This document shows, piece by piece, positions 54,631 through 62,628 of a stretch of 64,000 nt of DNA. The stretch's first letter is position 1, and every line of letters starts with the position of its first letter. A program made the position numbers and the translations under genes. The stretch spans positions 1-64,000 of the forward strand of contig UQWE01000001.1 in the NCBI GenBank assembly GCA_900544655.1, in the 5' to 3' direction. Source of the stretch: an uncultured Coriobacteriaceae bacterium. GTDB lineage: Bacteria > Actinomycetota > Coriobacteriia > Coriobacteriales > Atopobiaceae. The notes below the pieces were generated by a model that was given only the letters and a program-made list of their open reading frames with translations, did no database searches and had not been told where the DNA came from.

Positions 54631-56013
54631 ATGACGATGAGCAATGCCAATGAGGCTGACGCCCCCCTGATTCTTTTCGTAACGCTCGGATGTGCGAAGA
54701 ATGAGGTCGACACTGACCGTATGCGCAGCCTCCTGCTGCGAGCCGGTTATGGAGAGGCCGATGACGTGGCCGATGCGGATGCGGTCATCGTCAACACCTG
54801 CTCCTTCCTTGCTAGCGCCACCTCTGAGAGCGTCGAGCGTACGCTTGAGCTTGCCGAGGCTGCCAGCGAGGGCGTTCGCGAGCGTCCCATCGTCATGTGC
54901 GGGTGCGTCCCCTCAAGATACGGAGACGACCTTCCTACCGAGCTCCCCGAGGTCGCTGCTTTCGTTCGGGCGGATGCCGAGGACGGGATCGTTGGGGTCA
55001 TTGACGCTGTCCTGGGCAGAGAATCCCTTGTCCCAGCTGCCGAGGGCTCCGCTGCCGGTCCGCTTGCCGAGCCGCTCCGAACCGTTGAGGGCGCGAGCGC
55101 GTACATCAAGATCTCTGATGGATGCGACCGTTTCTGCTCCTTCTGCGCGATCCCCTATATTCGAGGGCGTTATGCCTCGAGGCCTTATGGCGAGATCGTC
55201 GCCGAGGTCAAGACCCTTGCGGAGCAGGGCGTCAGGGAGTTCGTTCTCATTGGCCAGGATACGGGCATTTGGGGCAAGGACCTTGGCGAGGACGACACCC
55301 TTGCGAGCCTTCTCGTGCGCCTTGCGGAAGTCGTGAGGCCGTACGGCGCATGGCTGCGCGTTCTGTATCTCCAGCCAGAGGGCATGACTGACGAGCTCAT
55401 TGCTGCGATTCGGGATACGCCCGAGGTTCTCCCGTATATTGACATTCCCATCCAGCATTGCAACGCTCGCGTGCTCAAGAGCATGAACCGTTCCGGTAGC
55501 GCCGAGGAGTACTCCGATCTGTTCGCGCGTCTTCGCCGCGAGATCCCCGGTATGGTTCTGCGTACGACCGGTATGGCCGGATTCCCCGGAGAGACCGACG
55601 ACGAGTTCGAGGAGCTTCTCGAGTTCATCTCCAAGGAGGAGTTTGATTACACCAGCGTCTTTGCCTATTCGCCCGAAGAGGGCACGCGCGGCGCCGAGAT
55701 GGATGGCCAAGTTGACGAGGAGACGAAGCTCGAGCGTACTCAGCGCCTGATTGACGTCGCGGAGGAGCTTGGTTTCTCCGCGACGGCGAGCCACGTCGGC
55801 GAGGTTGTCGACGTCATCATCGACGGCGTCGATACGGACGGAGACGAGCCCGAGCTCATTGGTCACGCTTGGTTCCAGGCTCCCGACTGTGACGGCGCGG
55901 TTCACATCCCGGAGGGGGAGGCTTCTGTCGGAGACGTCGTTCGCGTGCTGCTGACCGAGGCTTTCTGTTACGAACTGGAGGGCGAGATCGTGTCTCCTGA
56001 TGAGGAGGACTAA
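54631..56013 (+). CDS. rimO: ribosomal protein S12 methylthiotransferase RimO
   Basis: 460 residues from ATG 54631 (GAAAGG 6 nt upstream; a TTG at 54613 lies in the hairpin tail). An N-terminal cluster domain (LGCAKNEVDTDRM, NTCSFL, CGCVPSRY) precedes radical SAM CDRFCSFCAIPYIRGRYASR and a C-terminal TRAM. LGCAKNEVD and the CAIPYIRG context are RimO hallmarks. It methylthiolates Asp88 of S12. It abuts the PgsA-CinA gene with no gap. Confidence 0.93.
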   Translation: MTMSNANEADAPLILFVTLGCAKNEVDTDRMRSLLLRAGYGEADDVADADAVIVNTCSFLASATSESVERTLELAEAASEGVRERPIVMCGCVPSRYGDDLPTELPEVAAFVRADAEDGIVGVIDAVLGRESLVPAAEGSAAGPLAEPLRTVEGASAYIKISDGCDRFCSFCAIPYIRGRYASRPYGEIVAEVKTLAEQGVREFVLIGQDTGIWGKDLGEDDTLASLLVRLAEVVRPYGAWLRVLYLQPEGMTDELIAAIRDTPEVLPYIDIPIQHCNARVLKSMNRSGSAEEYSDLFARLRREIPGMVLRTTGMAGFPGETDDEFEELLEFISKEEFDYTSVFAYSPEEGTRGAEMDGQVDEETKLERTQRLIDVAEELGFSATASHVGEVVDVIIDGVDTDGDEPELIGHAWFQAPDCDGAVHIPEGEASVGDVVRVLLTEAFCYELEGEIVSPDEED

Positions 56014-57138
56014 ATGACTGACATCAAGAAGGGCCATTCCATCTGGACTCCCGCTAACAGTGTCACCTGTGTTCGAGTCGTCTTCGTTCCCATATGGCTT
56101 CTCATGGCCGAGGTCCTTGGCGGTAAGGTGCCCACCGAGGGCATTTCCTGGGGCATGTTTGCGGTATTTGCCGTGTTCTGCCTTCTTTCCCTTACCGACA
56201 AGCTCGATGGGTACCTCGCGAGGAGCCGCAACGAGGTGACCACCTTCGGTAAGTTCCTCGATCCGATTGCCGATAAGCTCATCGTCATCGTTTCTTTGTG
56301 CTACCTGCTTGAACGCGGTGAGCCTGTTACGTGGCCTCTGCTCGTAATCGTGTCGCGAGAGTTCCTCGTTAGCGGCCTTCGCATGGTCGTGGCTTCCAAG
56401 GGGGTTGTTATCGCCGCAAGCGACCTTGGCAAGTGGAAGACCGCCACCACCATGGGAGCCATTTGTACCAATCTTCTGGCGCTTGCGCTGCCTGCGGACA
56501 CGATTCTGCATACCTTGCTTATCTATCTTGCCTATGCAGCCCTGTTTGTCGCCGTGCTCCTTACGATCTGGAGTGGCGTGGACTATTTCATGAAGGCGTG
56601 GTCCTCTCTTGTCGACGAGGATCCTGCCAATGAGGCAGGCGCTGAATCTTCGCCTCTGACCTGGGATGACGTCACCAAGAAGGCTGAGGGCGTTCTTGAG
56701 GCCGCTCGTGCGAAGGGTCTCACTATTGGCACCGCCGAGAGTTGCACCGGAGGTCTTGTCGAGGGTGCCCTCACCGCTATCCCCGGTTCGTCTGACGTCG
56801 TCATGGGCGCCGTGGGTAGCTATGCGTGCTCGGTGAAGGAGGCGCTGCTTGGCGTTTCGCATGAGACCCTCGAGTGCGTGGGTGCGGTTTCTTCTGAGTG
56901 CGCGTCTGAGATGGCTACCGGCGCTCGTCGCGCGCTTGATTGCGATGTGGCGGTTAGCGTGACCGGCATTGCTGGCCCGGGAGGCGCTGTTCCCGGTAAG
57001 CCCGTGGGTCTAGTTTGGTTTGGCCTTTCGTTCGGTGATGAGGTGCGTGTGGTCAGCGAGGTCTTCGAGGGGAATCGAGACCAGGTTAGGCTTCAGTCCG
57101 TCATGCGTGCGCTCGATCTTATCTTTGAGGCTCTATAG
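56014..57138 (+). CDS. pgsA: PgsA-CinA fusion: phosphatidylglycerophosphate synthase plus NMN amidohydrolase domain
   Basis: 374 residues. The N-terminal half (about 10-195) is a CDP-alcohol phosphatidyltransferase with several helices and the complete catalytic motif DKLDGYLARS..G..LDPIADK (about 62-87). It makes phosphatidylglycerol phosphate. After a short acidic linker (about 200-218) the C-terminal half (about 222-374) is the CinA_C/PncC domain: IGTAESCTGGLVEGALT, GSYACSVKEALLGV, VSVTGIAGPGGAVPGKPVG. It deamidates nicotinamide mononucleotide. In Bacillus these are neighbouring separate genes before recA; here one uninterrupted frame joins them, without the CinA N-terminal domain. ATG follows the rimO stop directly with GAGGAGGA upstream. 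Confidence 0.9.
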   Translation: MTDIKKGHSIWTPANSVTCVRVVFVPIWLLMAEVLGGKVPTEGISWGMFAVFAVFCLLSLTDKLDGYLARSRNEVTTFGKFLDPIADKLIVIVSLCYLLERGEPVTWPLLVIVSREFLVSGLRMVVASKGVVIAASDLGKWKTATTMGAICTNLLALALPADTILHTLLIYLAYAALFVAVLLTIWSGVDYFMKAWSSLVDEDPANEAGAESSPLTWDDVTKKAEGVLEAARAKGLTIGTAESCTGGLVEGALTAIPGSSDVVMGAVGSYACSVKEALLGVSHETLECVGAVSSECASEMATGARRALDCDVAVSVTGIAGPGGAVPGKPVGLVWFGLSFGDEVRVVSEVFEGNRDQVRLQSVMRALDLIFEAL

Positions 57139-57352
57139 CTCGCTCTGTAGGCCGTGTCTCTTAATCGCACTCTGGTCAACCTTAACTCCGTGGTTTGTAA
57201 GGTTTGCCATCTGGGCTCAATATGGCGCCGTTCGCAGATTGGCGGGCGGCGTCTTTCTGTCTTCATGATGATTCTGAGCTTGGGTGTCAGGTTTCTGTCT
57301 GAGGGTTGCAAGGAAGTGTCGAGTTTACTCGTTATACGCTTTCCCCGTCCTG
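57139..57352 (+). other. pgsA-cinA to recA intergenic region
   Basis: No gene. A GC-rich hairpin (about 57226-57250, CGCCG/CGGCG) followed by TCTTT could end the upstream transcript. The recA promoter follows. Confidence 0.4.
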
Positions 57353-57381
57353 TTGACCACGAACGAACGTTCGCGTACTAT
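57353..57381 (+). promoter_or_regulatory. recA promoter
   Basis: TTGACC (57353-57358), a 17-nt spacer and TACTAT (57376-57381). Start of transcription would be near 57388. Confidence 0.8.
57360..57373 (+). promoter_or_regulatory. SOS box (LexA operator) in recA promoter
   Basis: CGAAC-GAAC-GTTCG is an exact match to the Gram-positive LexA/DinR consensus CGAACN4GTTCG. It lies wholly in the -35/-10 spacer, so bound LexA would block RNA polymerase. Confidence 0.9.
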
Positions 57382-57394
57382 ATGGAGGACGACA

Positions 57395-58507
57395 ATGGAA
57401 GGGAACGAGGAAATGGCAAAGTCCTGCGGTACGTCTCGCGAGATTCACGCGCCCACAACGGGCAAGGCTCGCGAGGAGATGATCGAATCCACAACTGCGG
57501 AGATCGAGAAGAAGTTTGGCAAGGGCGCAATCATGAAGTTCGGTGATGGTGGCCCAGACCTCCACGTTGATGCCATTCCCACCGGTTCTATTGCCCTTGA
57601 CGCTGCGCTTGGCATCGGCGGCGTTCCGCGTGGTCGCATCATTGAGATTTACGGTCCTGAGTCCTCTGGTAAGACCACCCTTTCCCTTGAGATCCTTGCG
57701 GAGGCTCAGGCCATGGGCGGCGTCGTTGCCTTTATCGACGCGGAGCATGCTCTTGATCCCGGCTATGCCGCCCGCATCGGCGTTGATATCGACGAGGTCC
57801 TGATCTCCCAGCCGGATACCGGCGAGCAGGCGCTTGAGATTTGCGACATGCTCGTCAGGTCTGGGGCGATTGATGTCGTAGTCGTCGACTCCGTCGCCGC
57901 CCTAGTTCCCAGAGCTGAGATCGAGGGCGAGATTGGCGATACCACGGTTGGCCTTCAGGCTCGTCTTATGAGCCAGGCACTCCGTAAGCTTGCCGGCTCT
58001 CTCTCCAAGTCGAATACGACCTGCATTTTCATCAACCAGCTTCGCGAGAAGATCGGTGTCATGTTCGGTAACCCCGAGACAACGCCGGGCGGCCGTGCCC
58101 TCAAGTTCTTCTCTTCCGTTCGCATGGATATCCGTCGCGTTGATTCCATCAAGCAGGGCGGCGAAATTATCGGCAACCGCGTTCGCGTGAAGGTCGTCAA
58201 GAACAAGGTCGCACCTCCGTTTAAGGTCGCCGAGTTTGACATCATGTATGGCACGGGCATCTCGAAGGAAGGCTCGATTCTTGACCTTGGTGTCGAGAAG
58301 AACGTCGTCAATAAGTCTGGTGCCTGGTATACCTACGAGGGCGAGCGTCTTGGGCAGGGTCGAGAGGCCGCCAAGGAGATGCTCCGTAGTCATCCTGATC
58401 TGCGCGAAGAGATCGAGAACCGCGTGAGGGTCGCCGTGGGCCTTGTTGACGCCCCGGAGGAGAATTCTCCTGAGGCCGCCTCGCCCGAGGCTGACGGTGC
58501 CGAGTAG
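57395..58507 (+). CDS. recA: recombinase RecA
   Basis: 370 residues. Walker [10 protein letters not shown] (about 88-96), [18 protein letters not shown], Walker [15 protein letters not shown], the L2 loop [21 protein letters not shown] and an acidic C-terminus ([16 protein letters not shown]). ATG 57395 has GGAGG 6 nt upstream. The promoter predicts a leader of only about 7 nt, so the ATG at 57413 (AAGGGA upstream) may be used instead. It drives strand exchange and LexA cleavage. Transcribed from an SOS-box promoter; recX follows. Confidence 0.97.
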   Translation: MEGNEEMAKSCGTSREIHAPTTGKAREEMIESTTAEIEKKFGKGAIMKFGDGGPDLHVDAIPTGSIALDAALGIGGVPRGRIIEIYGPESSGKTTLSLEILAEAQAMGGVVAFIDAEHALDPGYAARIGVDIDEVLISQPDTGEQALEICDMLVRSGAIDVVVVDSVAALVPRAEIEGEIGDTTVGLQARLMSQALRKLAGSLSKSNTTCIFINQLREKIGVMFGNPETTPGGRALKFFSSVRMDIRRVDSIKQGGEIIGNRVRVKVVKNKVAPPFKVAEFDIMYGTGISKEGSILDLGVEKNVVNKSGAWYTYEGERLGQGREAAKEMLRSHPDLREEIENRVRVAVGLVDAPEENSPEAASPEADGAE

Positions 58508-58625
58508 TCGCGTTCGCAAGGCCATCAGGCCGGGGGAGCCGCATGAGCATCATGCGTCCTCCGGTTTTTGTTGGTCTGCGACCTATCCAGACAGAGCGGC
58601 TGCCTTGGGCCAGCGTAAGCCCAAG

Positions 58626-59213
58626 GTGGTCGTTGCCTCAGAGGGCTTCGATAACATTTATATTCCTGTGCCCGTAGCTAGGAAGCTCGAATCATCTGAT
58701 TCCCAAGAGCCGCAGAGCCATGCCGAGCTCATGTACATCATTCGTGAGCTCGGGTATTCCTGTGCATGGGAGCGCTTGGTCGATATGGTTTCTCGTAGGG
58801 AATATTCTTCCAAGGAGGCCGAGGACAAGCTCGTTAGAGACGGTTATACGCGTGACTGTGCGCGTCGTGCTATCGAAAAGGCGGTCACCCTCAGGGTTAT
58901 TGATGACGAGAGGTTTGCAGGCTCCTTTATTCGCATGAAACTATCTGCTGGCTGGGGGCCAGTTCGTATCGAGCGCGAGCTTGCGCATCGTGGCGTAACG
59001 TTGTCTTACGTCGTTGGCTGGCCTGAGGAGTTTCTTGATGACGAGAGCCCCGAGAAACGCGCTCTCGAACTCCTCGAGCGAAGGCGTATCCCTGAGAAGA
59101 ATCCATATCAGAAGCTCGTGAGGTTCCTCTGTTCTAAGGGGTATCCAATTTCCGTTTGCACGTCTGTCGTTTCGGATTATCTGGCCAGAGCTCGAGAAGA
59201 CGGCGCTTGCTGA
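58626..59213 (+). CDS. recX: RecX regulatory protein (start uncertain)
   Basis: 195 residues from GTG 58626. RecX triple-helix repeats: LVDMVSRREYSSKEAEDKL, DGYTRDCARRAIEKA, VIDDERFAGSFIRMKLSAGWGPVRIERELAHRGV, and a third repeat near the end. It inhibits RecA filaments. The frame is open back into recA (58443) but with poor sequence. The best ribosome site, GGGGGAG with ATG 58543, is in another frame and reads MSIMRPPVFVGLRPIQTERL before stopping at 58677. Either recX starts at a weak internal codon, or an indel between 58600 and 58625 split a longer gene. Confidence 0.8.
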   Translation: MVVASEGFDNIYIPVPVARKLESSDSQEPQSHAELMYIIRELGYSCAWERLVDMVSRREYSSKEAEDKLVRDGYTRDCARRAIEKAVTLRVIDDERFAGSFIRMKLSAGWGPVRIERELAHRGVTLSYVVGWPEEFLDDESPEKRALELLERRRIPEKNPYQKLVRFLCSKGYPISVCTSVVSDYLARAREDGAC

Positions 59214-59311
59214 TTCCATCCAAGGCAGAGGATGCCGTCCGCGGCATTTGCGCGGGCTGCTGCTATTCGCCTTCTCACTTGTTCGCACTTGATGGGCGAC
59301 GTTACATAACG

Positions 59312-59340
59312 TTGACTGAATATTCGGTTAACCATAAAAT
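59312..59340 (+). promoter_or_regulatory. upstream promoter of rny
   Basis: TTGACT (59312-59317), a 17-nt spacer and TAAAAT (59335-59340); each box is 5/6 to consensus. Confidence 0.7.
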
Positions 59341-59351
59341 AGAACAACCAT

Positions 59352-59379
59352 TTGGGTTTATCCCGTCCGCCGGCATAAT
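59352..59379 (+). promoter_or_regulatory. second promoter of rny
   Basis: TTGGGT (59352-59357), a 16-nt spacer and CATAAT (59374-59379). Confidence 0.5.
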
Positions 59380-59518
59380 CGCGGCAGGCGTACTCTTTGT
59401 TCATGTATCTGCGATGTTCGCATAAGCATAGACGCCGGGATTGGCTCGGATGGTGGGCTCTGTCTCATTGTGGGACGGTTTCCTGAACACCATCACCAAA
59501 CGTTTCCTAGGAGTCTCT

Positions 59519-61081
59519 ATGGGCATCGAGATCGTCTTTATCGCAGCGCTTGTTGCGCTTGCAATTGGTTTTGCAATTTCGCACTTCCTCGTCAACGGGC
59601 AGAACTCCGCTCGAGTTCAGGATGCGAATCGCCAGGTTTCTGAGGCCGAGGAAAAGGCCAAGCAGATCACCCACGAGGCAGAGCGTCAGGCGGAGACCAC
59701 GAAGAAGGAGGCTGTTCTCGCCGCTAAAGAGGACATCCTCAAGCAGCGTCAGGCCGCCGAGGCTGAGGATAAGCAGCGCAAGAGCGAGCTTCGATCCATG
59801 GAAAGCCGCATCATGCAGCGCGAAGAGTCTCTTGACCGCCGTAATGATGCCCTTGATCGCCGCGAGCACCAGCTCTCTAGTCAGGCCGGCCAGCTTGACC
59901 GCCGCCAGTCTGACCTTGACGAGCTCATGAAGCAGCAGACCACAGAGCTCGAGCGCATTGCCGCCCTTTCCACTGACGAAGCTCACAAGGAGCTTCTGGA
60001 CCGCGTCCGCAAGGATACCGTTCGCGAAGAGGCGCAGATCCTTCGCGAGAGTGAGCAGCGTGCTCGCGCCCAGGCGGACAAGACCGCTCGCGAGATCGTT
60101 ACTACGGCTATTCAGCGTTGTGCCGCCGATCAGGCAGGTGAGGTCACGGTAACCACGGTTCACATTCCCTCTGATGACCTCAAGGGCCGCATCATCGGTC
60201 GCGAGGGTCGAAACATTCGCACCTTCGAGCAGGTTTCCGGCGTTTCTCTCGTGATTGACGATACGCCTGAGACGGTGCTTCTCTCCAGCTTCGAGCCCGT
60301 TCGCCGCGAGACGGCTCGCGTCGCTCTTGAAAACCTGATTGCAGATGGCCGCATTCACCCCGCCCGCATCGAGGAGATGTACAAGAAGGCGGAGACTCTC
60401 GTGCGGCAGAGGGTTCAGGAGGCCGGCGAGCAGGCAGCCTTTGACGCCGGGATCCACGACCTTCACCCTGAGATCGTAAAGACTCTTGGTGCCCTTCGCT
60501 ATCGCACCTCCTTTGGACAGAATGTCCTCTCGCACTCCAAGCAGGTTTCTGAGCTTTGCGGCATCATGGCCTCCGAGCTCGGTCTCGACCCGACGCTTCC
60601 CAAGCGCGCTGGTCTTCTCCACGACATCGGCAAGGCGATCGACCATGAGGTTGAGGGGCCGCACGCCGTTATCGGCGCGGATCTTGCCCGTCGTTATGGC
60701 GAGCGCCCTGAGGTCGTACACGCTATCGAGGCTCACCACGCAGACGTTGAGCCCAACACCATCCTTGATCAGCTCGTGATGGCCGCTGACGCCGTTTCCG
60801 CCGCTCGTCCTGGTGCTCGCCGCGAGAGCGCTGAGACCTACATCAAGCGTCTCCAGAAGCTCGAGGAGATTTCGAACGCCCACGATGGCGTTGAGCGTAC
60901 CTATGCCATGCAGGCCGGTCGTGAGCTTCACGTCATGGTCCAGCCCGAGAGGATCTCTGATGCCGAGGCCACGGTGCTCGCTCATGACATCGCCAAGCAG
61001 ATCGAGGACGAGATGGAGTACCCCGGCCAGGTCCGCGTCGTTGTCATTCGCGAATCTCGCGCCGTTGACGTTGCCAAGTAG
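59519..61081 (+). CDS. rny: ribonuclease Y
   Basis: 520 residues from ATG 59519 (TAGGAG 5 nt upstream). One N-terminal membrane helix (about 4-24) leads to a long charged coiled coil (about 30-205). The KH domain is GRIIGREGRNIRTFE (about 223-237), and the HD domain has LLHDIGKAIDHEVEGPHAVIG (about 368-388) and HHADVEP. It is the membrane-bound endonuclease that starts mRNA decay. The GHKL protein gene follows 17 nt later. Confidence 0.96.
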   Translation: MGIEIVFIAALVALAIGFAISHFLVNGQNSARVQDANRQVSEAEEKAKQITHEAERQAETTKKEAVLAAKEDILKQRQAAEAEDKQRKSELRSMESRIMQREESLDRRNDALDRREHQLSSQAGQLDRRQSDLDELMKQQTTELERIAALSTDEAHKELLDRVRKDTVREEAQILRESEQRARAQADKTAREIVTTAIQRCAADQAGEVTVTTVHIPSDDLKGRIIGREGRNIRTFEQVSGVSLVIDDTPETVLLSSFEPVRRETARVALENLIADGRIHPARIEEMYKKAETLVRQRVQEAGEQAAFDAGIHDLHPEIVKTLGALRYRTSFGQNVLSHSKQVSELCGIMASELGLDPTLPKRAGLLHDIGKAIDHEVEGPHAVIGADLARRYGERPEVVHAIEAHHADVEPNTILDQLVMAADAVSAARPGARRESAETYIKRLQKLEEISNAHDGVERTYAMQAGRELHVMVQPERISDAEATVLAHDIAKQIEDEMEYPGQVRVVVIRESRAVDVAK

Positions 61082-61098
61082 ACGTCACTTACCATCGA

Positions 61099-62214
61099 AT
61101 GGCTGAAGATAGAACAGATTTCGTGAGCGAGGGTGCCTCGAAGGGGACTCCCTCGCTCGCTGATTTCGTTGCAAGCGTTTCAGGGGATTCTGCCATTAGG
61201 GTTGAAGAGTCCCTGGGCAACGGCTTCGTCAGACTTCGTGTCGGCGAGGCAGAGCGAAGGCAGGCGAAGCATGACATTCGCTGTGCCGAGGACGTTGTCA
61301 TCGAGATGCTCCGTAATTCTCGTGACGCCGGTGCCCACACCATATTCGTAGCTACAAATCGCGAAGGTGACGAGCGCAGCATCGTCATGATTGATGATGG
61401 CTCTGGCCTTCCTGATTCCATGCGTAAGAAGATTTTTGATGCGCGAGTTACGTCCAAGCTCGATTCGGTGCATATGGACAGATGGGGTGTGCATGGAAGA
61501 GGCATGGCCCTGTTCTCCATTCGAGAGAATTCTAAGAGCTCCGATGTCATGGCCTCTGGCTTAGGGCTCGGCTCTTCTATTCGTGTCGTCTCGGACACAA
61601 CGGCTTTGACCGAGCGCAAGGATCAAAGCACGTGGCCGACTATCGGTCGCGGAGACGAGGGTGAACCCAGACTTCGTGGTCCCAAAAACATAATCCGAAC
61701 GAGCTGTGAGTTCGCGCTTGAAGAGCGTGGGGTGTGCGAAGTGTTTCTCGGGTCTGCGGCTGAGGTGCTTGCCACCATGCGCGCCCTCACCAATGAATCG
61801 CCGGATCGCTCTCGCCTTCTATTCGTTGATGACATCAATGCGGTTAGAGTGATTGATCGTCCTGCTGTTGCTGGAGATGCCCACGAGCTTGCGTCTATCG
61901 CCGAGTCACTAGGTCTCTACATTTCGGAGCGGACTGCTCATCGTATTCTCGCTGGTCAAATTAAGCCGCTCAGATCGGTCGCAAATAGGCTCACTCATCA
62001 GGGTGGCACCCCTGGTCCAAGGGAAATCGATCTTACGCGTGACCGTAGGGGCCTTCGTATATCTAAAGACGACACCGAGGAATTCGCGCGTATTATGGAA
62101 CGAGACTTCTCTATATTGTCTGAGCGCTATTATCTCGCCCTTGCTGGCGACCCGAGGATTAGCGTCTCGCATGATAAGGTAGTCGTAACGTTTGACCTTG
62201 AGAAAGAAGACTGA
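61099..62214 (+). CDS. GHKL (HATPase) domain protein, unknown function
   Basis: 371 residues, no membrane segment. ATP-lid motifs of the Hsp90/MutL/kinase superfamily: N-box VVIEMLRNSRDAGA (about 66-79), G1 VMIDDGSGLP (about 97-106) and G2 WGVHGRGMALFSI (about 128-140). No His-phosphotransfer, receiver or sensor domain, and no MutL or Hsp90 middle domain that I recognise. The C-terminal part (about 240-371) is mixed and basic. The ATG has no clear Shine-Dalgarno; GTG 61123 is an alternative. It stands between rny and spoVS, the place of ymdB in Bacillus. It may be an ATP-switch regulator of RNA decay or of SpoVS. Confidence 0.8.
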   Translation: MAEDRTDFVSEGASKGTPSLADFVASVSGDSAIRVEESLGNGFVRLRVGEAERRQAKHDIRCAEDVVIEMLRNSRDAGAHTIFVATNREGDERSIVMIDDGSGLPDSMRKKIFDARVTSKLDSVHMDRWGVHGRGMALFSIRENSKSSDVMASGLGLGSSIRVVSDTTALTERKDQSTWPTIGRGDEGEPRLRGPKNIIRTSCEFALEERGVCEVFLGSAAEVLATMRALTNESPDRSRLLFVDDINAVRVIDRPAVAGDAHELASIAESLGLYISERTAHRILAGQIKPLRSVANRLTHQGGTPGPREIDLTRDRRGLRISKDDTEEFARIMERDFSILSERYYLALAGDPRISVSHDKVVVTFDLEKED

Positions 62215-62310
62215 CGCGGTATATCTCGCGTGTCTCATCGCGGTTTCTTTGTCAACTATCGCAGCACAACTGCACTCGAATTATTCCAGTACACGACAGG
62301 AGCTTTACCC

Positions 62311-62628
62311 ATGGACTACCTAAAGGTCTCGAGCAAGTCGTCTCCCGCCTCTGTCGCGGGTGCCATAGCAGGTATGGTCAAGGATGGCGTGCCGGTCAAT
62401 ATCCAGTCTGTGGGCGCCGGCGCTGTTAACCAGGCTATCAAGGCCGTTGCAATTGCGCGTGGATTCTTGATTCCTGCCGGCTATGACATCTCCTGCGCCC
62501 CTACATTCTCTGATATCGACATTGATGGCCAGAGTCGCACGGCGATTCGTATTGCAGTTTATGTCCATAGGCTTACCCCTGCGGATGCCACTCGTATTGA
62601 GCAGGGTGTTGGATCGGTGGTTGCATAG
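62311..62628 (+). CDS. spoVS: SpoVS-family protein
   Basis: 105 residues from ATG 62311 with AGGAG 8 nt upstream. An Alba-like small fold: MDYLKVSSKSSPASVAGAIAGMVKDG, GAGAVNQAIKAVAIARGFLIPAG and IAVYVHRL. The C-terminus is about 18 residues longer than Bacillus SpoVS. SpoVS acts in sporulation and septation in Bacillus, but the family also occurs in non-sporulating lineages, where it may bind nucleic acid. A longer frame from 62230 lacks a ribosome site. The stop overlaps the miaB GTG (TAGTG). Confidence 0.92.
   Translation: MDYLKVSSKSSPASVAGAIAGMVKDGVPVNIQSVGAGAVNQAIKAVAIARGFLIPAGYDISCAPTFSDIDIDGQSRTAIRIAVYVHRLTPADATRIEQGVGSVVA

Larger units (their letters stand above)
59214..59518 (+). other. 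305-nt non-coding region before rny
   Basis: No gene seen. It holds a short hairpin after recX (ATGCCG/CGGCAT, about 59233-59246) and two tandem promoters, giving rny a leader of about 130-170 nt. Confidence 0.6.
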
